A DNA stretch of 37,169 bases, taken from positions 1 to 37,169 of the forward strand of contig NZ_CZJT01000099.1 in assembly GCF_900010755.1 (NCBI RefSeq), in the 5' to 3' direction. Below, in pieces: positions 30,159-37,169 of this stretch (the first letter of the stretch is position 1; each line of letters opens with the position of its first letter). A program made the translations under genes and the position numbers. Origin of the DNA: Paeniglutamicibacter antarcticus (GTDB lineage: Bacteria; Actinomycetota; Actinomycetes; Actinomycetales; Micrococcaceae). The notes under the pieces were generated by a model. The model saw only the letters and a list, made by a program, of their open reading frames with translations, made no database searches and was not told where the DNA came from.

Positions 30159-32300
30159 ATGACCAAATCACGGCTTAGTTTTTCCCTGCCCCAACGCCTG
30201 ACCTCCCGTCGCGGAGCCTGGGTTTCTCTGGTTATTGTGCTTCTGGCGGTCGTGGCCCTGTTCGGGGTCCTGAGCTCGGCGCAGGCGCCGGCGGGGAATT
30301 CGATCTCACCTGCCAATTCCGAGTCCGCTCAGGTCAAGGCGCTGGCTGATCAGTTCCCGGGCAGTGACGAAGGATCCGTGCTGATCGTGGCCACGCACCA
30401 GGACGGATCACAGCTCACCGAAGCGGACCTGTCTGCTCTGGGTGCGTTGGTACCGGGCATTGATGCCACGACCGGGCATGAAGCGTCCCGGCCGATCAGC
30501 AGTGAGGACGGGAAGGCTGCGGTCATCCAGACATCGATCACCCTGGGCGATGACAATTCGGTGACCGCGCAAACGGTCAAGGACTTGCGGACAGAATTGG
30601 CCGAGAACCCGATTGAGGGTATTTCGATGCAGGTCACCGGTGGTTCTGCTTTCGGTGCCGATATCGCTGCTTCCTTCGAGGGAGCGGACTTCACCTTGCT
30701 GCTGGTGACGATCGGCATCGTCGCAGTGCTGCTGATCATCACCTACCGATCCCCGGTGCTGTGGTTGATCCCGCTGGTGGTGGTCGCCCTGGCTGACCGG
30801 ATCGCCGGGCTGTCCACAGACGCTTTGGGTAGTGCTCTGGGACTGGAATTCGATGCGGGCATCATCAGCGTCCTGGTTTTCGGTGCCGGAACGAACTATG
30901 CCCTCCTGTTGATCTCGCGCTACCGCGAAGAACTATTGCATACCGAGGACCATCGCTTGGCCTTGGCAAACGCTTGGCGCGGTACCGCACCAGCGGTTCT
31001 AGCCTCCAACGTCACGGTCGTGCTGTCCCTGGCGACCCTGGTCCTGGCCGTCATCCCCGGCACACGAGGCTTGGGTATTTCCTCGGCCGTGGGCCTGATT
31101 ATTGCCTTGGTTGCCGTACTAGGTGCCTTGCCTCCTTTGCTTGCGGTGTGTGGGCGCGGTCTCTTCTGGCCCTTTGTTCCCCGCCCGGGCAACGGCCCCA
31201 CCGGTCAGCGTATGTGGGGGGCGATCGCCAGCCGCGTGGTGTGCCGCCCGGTCGTGGCGCTGCTGGCAGGTGGCGCATTGCTGGCAATCATGGCCACGGG
31301 ACTCTTTGGTACCTCGATTGGCTTGACACAGACCGAGAAGTTCCGGGTCGCCTCCGAGTCGGCATCCGGTCTTGAAACGCTCGGCGAGCATTTCCCCGCC
31401 GGTGAATCCCAACCGATGATCGTGATTGCCAAGAGCCAAGCGATCGATCAGGTACAGGCGAAGGCCGAAGACATCATCGGGGTGGTGCGGGTGAGCCCGT
31501 TGGGTGAATCCACGAACGGTGAGCTTGGGAAACTGATGGTCACCGGTGAACCCGGTCCCGGAACCCCGGAAAGCCTGGCCTTGGTCGAAGATCTGCGTAC
31601 CGCGGTGCATTCAGTTAGCGGTGCCGAAGCGATGGTTGGCGGAGCCGTGGCCGAGGACGCCGATGCCCGGACCGGGAACATGCGCGACCTGCTTTTGATC
31701 GCACCGCTGGTGCTGGCAGTGAGCTTCATCGTGCTGCTGGTACTGCTGCGCTCGATTGTTGCCCCGGCATTGCTGCTCGTGGTCAACATGGTCAGCGCCG
31801 TCGCGGCGATCGGTGCCGGCTCGTGGCTCAGCCACATGCTCTTCGGGCAAGATGCCCTTGATCTGCAGGTGCCTTTGCTCGCGTTTCTCTTCCTGGTTGC
31901 CCTGGGTATCGACTACACGATCTTTTTGGTCCACCGAGCCAGGAGCGAGGCAGAGATCCACGGAACCAAGGAGGGGATGGTGCGTGCGGTGGCCAGCACC
32001 GGTGGCGTGATCACCAGTGCCGGCATCGTCTTGGCCGCAGTGTTCGCTGCCTTGGGTATGCTGCCGCTGGTGACCCTTGGACAGCTCGGCTTGATCGTCG
32101 GGCTGGGCGTGTTGGTCGACACCTTGGTCGTGCGCACGGTGATTGTTCCTGCCATCTTCAGCTTGCTCGGAGATCGCATCTGGTGGCCGTCAGCGCCGCC
32201 CCATGCCCGACACGTTGACAGGGGCATCCCGTCAACGGACGCCGAGGAGGGAGAATCAAGTCATGGCACTTACTCCGCCGGAGACACCCTCACCCGCTAG
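30159..32300 (+). CDS. MMPL-family (RND-like) exporter
   Basis: A 713-residue exporter with the two-repeat plan of MMPL proteins: one span, an external domain (about 45-165), five spans, then the same again, giving about 12 in all. The first repeat contains VFGAGTNYALLLISRYREEL and the second FLVALGIDYTIFLVHRARSE. Where proton-coupled MMPL proteins have an Asp-Tyr pair in both, the first here is Asn-Tyr. The frame extends upstream to TTG 30147, but ATG 30159 (MTKSRLSF) is more likely. The end overlaps the start of the histidine kinase gene by 38 bp, so exporter and sensor system are one unit. Likely cargo is a lipid or an amphipathic antibiotic. Confidence 0.92.
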   Translation: MTKSRLSFSLPQRLTSRRGAWVSLVIVLLAVVALFGVLSSAQAPAGNSISPANSESAQVKALADQFPGSDEGSVLIVATHQDGSQLTEADLSALGALVPGIDATTGHEASRPISSEDGKAAVIQTSITLGDDNSVTAQTVKDLRTELAENPIEGISMQVTGGSAFGADIAASFEGADFTLLLVTIGIVAVLLIITYRSPVLWLIPLVVVALADRIAGLSTDALGSALGLEFDAGIISVLVFGAGTNYALLLISRYREELLHTEDHRLALANAWRGTAPAVLASNVTVVLSLATLVLAVIPGTRGLGISSAVGLIIALVAVLGALPPLLAVCGRGLFWPFVPRPGNGPTGQRMWGAIASRVVCRPVVALLAGGALLAIMATGLFGTSIGLTQTEKFRVASESASGLETLGEHFPAGESQPMIVIAKSQAIDQVQAKAEDIIGVVRVSPLGESTNGELGKLMVTGEPGPGTPESLALVEDLRTAVHSVSGAEAMVGGAVAEDADARTGNMRDLLLIAPLVLAVSFIVLLVLLRSIVAPALLLVVNMVSAVAAIGAGSWLSHMLFGQDALDLQVPLLAFLFLVALGIDYTIFLVHRARSEAEIHGTKEGMVRAVASTGGVITSAGIVLAAVFAALGMLPLVTLGQLGLIVGLGVLVDTLVVRTVIVPAIFSLLGDRIWWPSAPPHARHVDRGIPSTDAEEGESSHGTYSAGDTLTR

Positions 32301-33567
32301 TCCCGGGACCATCCCAATAGCTGGAATGGTTTTGAGGACAGAGCGGCGCACCTCCAATACGACGATCCGTTCGATGCAGTTCGGGTTGCATCTGCTCACC
32401 GCCGCCCTGCTGGTGATCTCCGCGGTTCGCGCAGTCCTCAGCGGCGCCCCGTTGGCCTTGGCGGTGGGCAGCGCGATGGTGATTTCCTGCTGGTACTTGG
32501 CTGGGGTCCTGATGGCCGGGCGTGTGCAGGGCACCTCGATGGCGCGCTGGTGGCTGCTAGGCCTTGCCCTGCTCTGGATTGGCGCGGTCACCGCTTCGGC
32601 AGAGTTCCTTTGGCTGGCCTTCTCCCTGTGGCTGCTGGCCGGTTACATCCTGCCCTGGCGCTGGGCCGTTGCCTTCTCCATCGTGGTGTACGCGATGGTG
32701 ACCGCCGCGCCGATCCTGGAATTCGGTTCCACCACCTTCGCCAGCGCCATCGGACCATTACTTGGCGGGGTCTTTGCCCTGAGCATCGCCCGTGGCTACG
32801 TGGAGCTCGTCCAGGACCTACGCGAACGCCAGGCCTTGGTTGTCTCGCTCACCCACGCCCAAGCAGAAATGACCGCCTTGCAAGAGGAACTAGCCCAAAC
32901 CCAGCGGATCTCCGGAGCCTTAGAGGAACGCACCCGCATCTCTCGGGATATCCACGACACCATCGCCCAAGGGCTTTCCTCCATCTCGTTGTTGGCCACC
33001 GCCGCAGTGGAGAACGCACAGATCCAGCAGATGCCCCGGACCTTGCAACAGGTTGATGCCTTGGCCCGCGACAACCTGGCAGATGTGCGCCGGATCGTTG
33101 CCGCGCTGGCACCGGCGGAACTCGAAGAAGGGGCCTTGGCCGGAGCCTTGGGCCGTATGCTTGAGCGCCTGGGCGCCGAGACCGGACTCGGAACCGAAGT
33201 CCGCGTCGATGAGGGCATGCCGGCCTTGCCCACCACTGTGGAGGTTGCCCTGTTGCGCACCGCCCAATCCGCGTTGGCCAATGTACGCCAGCATGCCGAA
33301 GCTACCCGGGTCGTGGTGAACTTGGCCGACGCCGGGAACTCCGTGCGCCTTGACATCGTTGATGACGGTCGCGGATTCGACGTCTTTGCCTGGGACCGTG
33401 CCTTCGAGGGGTTGGGCGAATCAGGTGCCGGCGGCTACGGCATGCATTCGATGCGCGCCAGGCTGCGCGAGCTTGGTGGCGGATTGGATGTCGAGAGCCG
33501 ACCCGGAGAGGGTGTGGCACTATCCGCCCACGTTCCCCTCATTCAGGGACCGAAGGACGGTGTATAG
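32263..33567 (+). CDS. Sensor histidine kinase, NarL type, coupled to MMPL
   Basis: A 434-residue membrane sensor kinase. ATG 32263 ([10 protein letters not shown]) follows GAGGAGGGAG at a good distance; the longer frame from 32143 lies inside the MMPL gene. The N-terminal half has about six spans, a coiled coil follows ([20 protein letters not shown]), then the HisKA_3 motif [20 protein letters not shown]. The ATPase part ends in [10 protein letters not shown] and [17 protein letters not shown]. The arrangement mirrors the kinase at 25407-26711. It is probably tuned to a compound exported by MMPL or to envelope stress. Confidence 0.93.
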   Translation: MALTPPETPSPASPGTIPIAGMVLRTERRTSNTTIRSMQFGLHLLTAALLVISAVRAVLSGAPLALAVGSAMVISCWYLAGVLMAGRVQGTSMARWWLLGLALLWIGAVTASAEFLWLAFSLWLLAGYILPWRWAVAFSIVVYAMVTAAPILEFGSTTFASAIGPLLGGVFALSIARGYVELVQDLRERQALVVSLTHAQAEMTALQEELAQTQRISGALEERTRISRDIHDTIAQGLSSISLLATAAVENAQIQQMPRTLQQVDALARDNLADVRRIVAALAPAELEEGALAGALGRMLERLGAETGLGTEVRVDEGMPALPTTVEVALLRTAQSALANVRQHAEATRVVVNLADAGNSVRLDIVDDGRGFDVFAWDRAFEGLGESGAGGYGMHSMRARLRELGGGLDVESRPGEGVALSAHVPLIQGPKDGV

Positions 33568-33569
33568 AA

Positions 33570-34193
33570 ATGCCGATCACCGTTCTGCTGGTTGATGACC
33601 ACCCCGTGGTGCGCACCGGCTTGCGCGCCCTGTTCGAGCACAACAACGACGTACTCGTCGTCGGCGAAGCCGCCTCGGGCGAAGAAGCAATCGCCCTGGC
33701 CGAGCATCTCGCCCCGGATGTGGTGCTCTGCGATCTGCGTTTGGGTGAGGGAATCGACGGAGTTCAAACCACCACGGCACTACGTGCCCAACGACCAGCC
33801 CCGGCCGTGATCATTTTGACCACCTTCGACCGCGATGTGGAAATCTTGCGCGCGATTGAGGCAGGAGCCGCCGGATACCTGCTCAAGGACGTCTCACCGG
33901 CGACGATCGTCTCCTCGCTGAAGGAAGCTGCCAAGGGCGGCATGGTGCTGGCCCCGGAAATGGCCCAACGCGTGGTCGACGGGATGCGTCATCCACGGCT
34001 TCAACTCACCGACCGTGAACTCGAGGTCTTGGGGCTGCTGGACACCGGGGCCTCCAATCGCGAGATCGCACGCAAGCTCTTCGTCACTGAAGCCACCGTC
34101 AAGACACATCTGGTCCATCTGTTCAGCAAACTCAACGTCGAAAGCCGCGCCAAAGCGGTATCGACGGCCCGGGACAGCGGACTTATCCAATAA
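33570..34193 (+). CDS. Response regulator, NarL/LuxR family
   Basis: A 207-residue regulator with [20 protein letters not shown], phospho-acceptor Asp55 in [14 protein letters not shown], the Thr in [10 protein letters not shown] and the Lys in YLLKDVSPA. The C-terminal LuxR-type HTH reads [20 protein letters not shown] followed by [20 protein letters not shown]. The start is 2 bp after the kinase stop. It is the partner of that kinase and the likely regulator of the MMPL operon. It resembles the response regulator at 26708-27343 in every motif, so cross-talk is possible. Confidence 0.95.
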   Translation: MPITVLLVDDHPVVRTGLRALFEHNNDVLVVGEAASGEEAIALAEHLAPDVVLCDLRLGEGIDGVQTTTALRAQRPAPAVIILTTFDRDVEILRAIEAGAAGYLLKDVSPATIVSSLKEAAKGGMVLAPEMAQRVVDGMRHPRLQLTDRELEVLGLLDTGASNREIARKLFVTEATVKTHLVHLFSKLNVESRAKAVSTARDSGLIQ

Positions 34194-34238
34194 CCCTCCC
34201 ACTGACCACCTAAATATCACCCCCACGATTGGAACATC

Positions 34239-34676
34239 ATGAACAAACTGTTTTACGCTGCCTTCACCTACATGGTCCTTGGAGTTCTCTCCGGCCTCTT
34301 CTACCGGGAGTTCACCAAGGCCGAGGACTTCCCTGCCGGTGAGTTCACGCAGCTTGGATTGGTCCACACCCATCTGCTCACCCTGGGCTTCATTGTGCTG
34401 CTGATTGTCTTGGCCCTGGATAAGCAGTTCCAGTTCTCCTCGAACAAGCTGTTCTCTTGGTTCTTCTGGACCTACAACCTCGGCGTGGTGCTGACCTCCG
34501 CCATGATGGTTTGGCACGGTTCATTGACCGTGCTCGGTAAGGAATCTTCGTCGATGATTGCCGGTATCGCCGGCTTGGGCCATATCTTCTTGACCATCGG
34601 CATGGTCCTGTTCTTCCTGGCCCTGCGCCACGGTATGCAGCGCACAAAGCAGCCCTTGGATAACGTCTCGGCGTAG
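34239..34676 (+). CDS. DUF2871 membrane protein
   Basis: A 145-residue membrane protein with four spans. MNKLFYAAFTYMVLGVLSGL, then FYREFTKAEDFP, GLVHTHLLTLGF and MMVWHGSLTVLG are typical of the DUF2871 family. The His residues in VHTHLL and WHG and in the last spans (GLGHIF, RHGMQ) are arranged as in haem- or quinone-binding proteins, but no function is established. It follows the response regulator by 45 bp and may belong to its operon. A terminator-like hairpin follows. Confidence 0.88.
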   Translation: MNKLFYAAFTYMVLGVLSGLFYREFTKAEDFPAGEFTQLGLVHTHLLTLGFIVLLIVLALDKQFQFSSNKLFSWFFWTYNLGVVLTSAMMVWHGSLTVLGKESSSMIAGIAGLGHIFLTIGMVLFFLALRHGMQRTKQPLDNVSA

Positions 34677-34685
34677 TCCCAGCGG

Positions 34686-34741
34686 CACCGCATTTCCTTG
34701 TTCGGGCCAAGTTCGTACATGCCCAACAGGAAAATGCGGTG
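34686..34741 (+). terminator. Long hairpin after the DUF2871 gene
   Basis: CACCGCATTT at 34686-34695 pairs perfectly with AAATGCGGTG at 34732-34741. CCTTGTT-type and AACAGG-type bases plus GGGC/GCCC extend the stem with small bulges. It starts 10 bp after the stop and separates this gene from the UbiB-type gene. No strong U-tract follows. Confidence 0.7.
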
Positions 34742-34880
34742 TCCAGCGAGCAGGTCCACTGACCCTGCGGGTCACCTTTTCCATCGTGGTGGCCGACGCA
34801 TTACGGTGTAGAGATACTTTGATAACAATGGGAGCCAACATGATTCTTTGCCGCCTTCTCCTACCTGGGGCTCACTGCTG

Positions 34881-36896
34881 ATGGCCTTACTGGATGTGCT
34901 ATTGGTGGTTCTGCTGGCCATCACGGGATTGCTTTTCCTGGTGCTTCAATCCTGGTTGGCCGCCACGGTGGTTCGTCGTGTGGTCGGCGTGCCCATTGGC
35001 TGGCCACGATCCATCGTTGTAGGTTTCGTGATGAGTGTTGCCATGGGATTCACGGTGCAATATCTTTTTCGTGCCGGGACCGACCAAAACACCAACGGCC
35101 TGAATGTAGCCCCCTCGGTAGCGATCTTGTTCCTCATCCTGGCGGTAGGCTGGATTTTTGCCTTGGGCGTTGCCGCGCTGGTGTTTTTCGAGGCTGCCTT
35201 TCCCACGGGTTCATTGCCTAGATTCTCGTCGTTTTTCACCGGCGGCAAGGCCCGGCGGCAACGCTCGCGCCGATACACCGAAATCCTTTCCATCGCCGTC
35301 CGGCACGGATTGGGCTCCCGGCTCCGTGGCTTTGGACAATCCGGTTTCGATGAACACGAAGCCAAGACGGCCCGTGCGCTGCGCAACGCCCTGAATGAAG
35401 CAGGAGTCACGTTCGTCAAGCTCGGACAGATGCTCTCCACCCGGCGGGACCTGCTGCCAGCGGCCTACATCCGCGAACTGGAGACCTTGCAGACCAATGC
35501 GAGCCCGGAACCGTGGGAAAAGATCATGGCCGTGGCCGAAGAACAGCTCGGCCGCCCCCTATCGGAAATCTTCTCCGAAGTGGATCCAACACCGCTGGCC
35601 GCCGCATCCGTTGCCCAAGTACACCAAGCGGTGCTGTGGGACGGGACACCGGTAGTCCTGAAGGTGCAACGACCCGGCGCGCTGGCGCAGGTCAACTTGG
35701 ATACGGACATCATCATCCGGTTGGCCAAGTGGTTGGGCAAGACCACCCCATGGGGCAGCTCGCTGGGCGTGCATGAATTGGCACGAGGTTTTGCTGCGTC
35801 CCTAGAAGAGGAGCTGGACTACACCATCGAATTAGAGAACATGCGCACCATTGAACATGCCCTAGACGCTGGCACGTTCGCGGTGACCGTTCCCCACGCC
35901 TACGAGAAGCTCTCCGGGGAGCGGCTTCTGGTCATGGATAGGTTGCCAGGGCGCCCCGTCAGCTCCGCCGGAAAGATCTTAGCCACTCTCACCGCCTCCG
36001 AACGGAGCGCCCTGGCAGCGACACTGCTCGGTGTCACGCTGCAACAAATTATTTCCGACGGGGTGTTCCACGGCGACCTTCACGCCGGGAACATCTTCAT
36101 CAGCCCCGAGGGGACACTGGGCCTATTAGATTTTGGATCAGTGGGGCGTCTGGATCCCGGGACGCAGACTGCCTTGGGAATGATGCTTTATTCGATCGAC
36201 AAGAATGATGCTGCAGGGGCCACCGATGCACTCCTTGAGCTCCTCGACCAGCCCGATGATCTCGACGTGAAGGTTGTTGAGCGCTCCCTGGGGCAACTGC
36301 TGACCCGCTTCCGCAGCGGATTTCGCGCCGGGGGCAGCCAAAAGATGTTCAGTGAGGTATTCGCGCTGGTCATCGCTCACAAGTTCTCCGTACCGGCCCA
36401 AATCGGTGCCGCCTTCCGGGCCCTGTCCACTGTAGAGGGCACCTTGTTGTTGATCGACCCACGAATGGACCTAGTGACCGCTGCCCGAACCGAGGGCAGC
36501 CGCCTGATGTCGGGAAGATTCAGCCTCGGCAGCCTCAAAGACAGCCTTGAGCAACGTCTGGTTTCTTTGGCCCCGCTGCTCAACCGCCTACCGCGGCGGA
36601 TGAACAAGATCAGCGAGGACCTAGAACACGGCCGCTTCTCCATGAACGTACGCATGTTGGCCCACGCTGCCGACCGCCGATACCTGACGGGGTTGTTCCA
36701 GCAGCTCGTCGTCGCAGTATTGGCTGGCGCCGCCGTGCTCGGTGCCATCACACTGATTGTCAGCAACGAAGGCCCCTTGCTGACAGGGGAAATACACCTC
36801 TATGCGGTCTTTGGCTTCGCACTGCTCTTTGGTGGCTTTGTACTAGGCATGCGTAGCCTGATGCTGGTCTTCAAGCGGGATGAGGATGAGGATTGA
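34881..36896 (+). CDS. UbiB/ABC1 (AarF)-family atypical kinase-like protein
   Basis: A 671-residue membrane-associated protein of the ABC1/ADCK/UbiB family of atypical kinases or ATPases linked to isoprenoid-lipid metabolism. The N-terminus has three membrane spans. The family KxGQ motif is in FVKLGQMLSTRRDLLP, the Ala-rich loop replacing the Gly-rich loop is LAAASVAQVHQA, the ATP-binding Lys is in VVLKVQRPG, the catalytic loop is FHGDLHAGNIFI and the metal-binding DFG is in GLLDFGSVGRLD. Two more membrane segments (about residues 605-655) close the protein. I chose ATG 34881 (MALLDVLL); the frame extends to TTG 34848 without support. It stands alone between two hairpins. Actinobacterial homologues are common and mostly of unknown function; a menaquinone link is possible. 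Confidence 0.9.
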   Translation: MALLDVLLVVLLAITGLLFLVLQSWLAATVVRRVVGVPIGWPRSIVVGFVMSVAMGFTVQYLFRAGTDQNTNGLNVAPSVAILFLILAVGWIFALGVAALVFFEAAFPTGSLPRFSSFFTGGKARRQRSRRYTEILSIAVRHGLGSRLRGFGQSGFDEHEAKTARALRNALNEAGVTFVKLGQMLSTRRDLLPAAYIRELETLQTNASPEPWEKIMAVAEEQLGRPLSEIFSEVDPTPLAAASVAQVHQAVLWDGTPVVLKVQRPGALAQVNLDTDIIIRLAKWLGKTTPWGSSLGVHELARGFAASLEEELDYTIELENMRTIEHALDAGTFAVTVPHAYEKLSGERLLVMDRLPGRPVSSAGKILATLTASERSALAATLLGVTLQQIISDGVFHGDLHAGNIFISPEGTLGLLDFGSVGRLDPGTQTALGMMLYSIDKNDAAGATDALLELLDQPDDLDVKVVERSLGQLLTRFRSGFRAGGSQKMFSEVFALVIAHKFSVPAQIGAAFRALSTVEGTLLLIDPRMDLVTAARTEGSRLMSGRFSLGSLKDSLEQRLVSLAPLLNRLPRRMNKISEDLEHGRFSMNVRMLAHAADRRYLTGLFQQLVVAVLAGAAVLGAITLIVSNEGPLLTGEIHLYAVFGFALLFGGFVLGMRSLMLVFKRDEDED

Positions 36897-36917
36897 TTCA
36901 AGCATGGGCGGAACGGA

Positions 36918-36974
36918 CCCGTGGGTTCCCGGTGAGGGACCTTCAATTAGACTGAACCCCCGGGAGCCCACCGG
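36918..36974 (+). terminator. Hairpin after the UbiB-type gene
   Basis: CCCGTGGGTTCCCGG at 36918-36932 pairs with CCGGGAGCCCACCGG at 36960-36974 at 13 of 15 positions around a 27-nt loop. It lies 21 bp after the stop. No U-tract follows, as is frequent in GC-rich actinobacteria. Confidence 0.6.
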
Positions 36975-37169
36975 TAAGAGAGCGATCCGAATGGAAATTC
37001 ACGTTTGGAGGATTAGCCAGCACTGAGTGTCTCAGTTGGCGTCCGGGAGATTCTGTCGATCGAAGCAACACCTACTTTCAAGGTGATTCGATATGTATCT
37101 TCGTTCCTCGTCTCCAACGGGCGTCCGCTTTCTTGCCTCGGTCAAACAAGGAAACAGTCTCAATTCATC
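36975..37169. other. Window end, no firm gene
   Basis: About 195 bp. GGAGG at 37005-37009 followed by a frame open to the window edge (reading VGVREILSIEATPTFKVIRY) recalls the first residues of PucR-type regulators, but the frame has no ATG, GTG or TTG in the right place. It may be the 5' end of a gene continuing beyond the window or a chance frame. Confidence 0.2.

Noticed and set aside
37020..37169. Open frame resembling the start of a PucR-type regulator
   Set aside because: No usable start codon in frame and only about 50 residues visible; cannot be supported from this window.
1..37169. CRISPR arrays, tRNA or rRNA genes
   Set aside because: Read through for regularly spaced repeats, tRNA-like cloverleaf sequences and rRNA motifs; none seen.

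Overview
The window looks like part of a conjugative plasmid, or an integrated conjugative element, from a GC-rich actinobacterium, most likely a member of the Micrococcaceae (Arthrobacter, Glutamicibacter or a relative). This rests on the actinobacterial transfer genes (SCO6880-type protein, DUF4913 protein, a GPRxGKS-type coupling protein), a LexA box of the GAAC-N4-GTTC type, and the family mix of the accessory genes. The genus is inferred from gene content; no marker gene is present.

Layout. (1) 1-2.1 kb: 3' end of an IS3-family transposase, two unknown membrane proteins, and a frameshifted, truncated dprA-like remnant. (2) 2.1-2.6 kb: a gene-free, highly structured stretch with several perfect inverted repeats. 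(3) 2.6-4.4 kb: umuDC on the minus strand behind a LexA box. (4) 4.5-7.7 kb: the maintenance core on the minus strand. It holds a large primase-polymerase-like replication protein, then a parA/small-parB pair bracketed on both sides by copies of the same 18-bp partition-type repeat. (5) 7.7-10.6 kb: a small ribbon-helix-helix protein, an HTH regulator overlapping a multi-TM protein, a PAP2-like phosphatase and an excisionase-type HTH protein. (6) 10.8-22.5 kb: one tightly packed plus-strand operon of eleven genes for a type IV secretion or conjugation machine. It runs: cell-wall hydrolase, lipoprotein, ParA-like ATPase with a deviant P-loop, small P-loop-like protein, pilin-size membrane protein, VirB8-like candidate, VirB6-like protein with a Gly/Ala-rich tail, SCO6880-type protein, VirB4-type ATPase, VirD4-type coupling protein, DUF4913 protein. 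No relaxase lies in the window.

(7) 22.9-37 kb: chromosomal-style cargo. It contains DUF2269 and DUF3817 membrane proteins, an unknown membrane protein, a NarL/LuxR two-component system followed by a CDP-alcohol phosphatidyltransferase, a DHA2-type drug exporter, an MMPL exporter translated into a second two-component system of the same type, a DUF2871 protein and a UbiB/ABC1-family kinase-like protein.

How it fits together: Rep, ParA/ParB and the repeats maintain the replicon; the type IV operon, probably governed by the HTH protein divergent from it, would transfer it; umuDC adds an SOS-controlled error-prone polymerase; and the right end carries two export pumps and two envelope-type sensor systems. 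All functions are read from motifs and gene order, with no database search.
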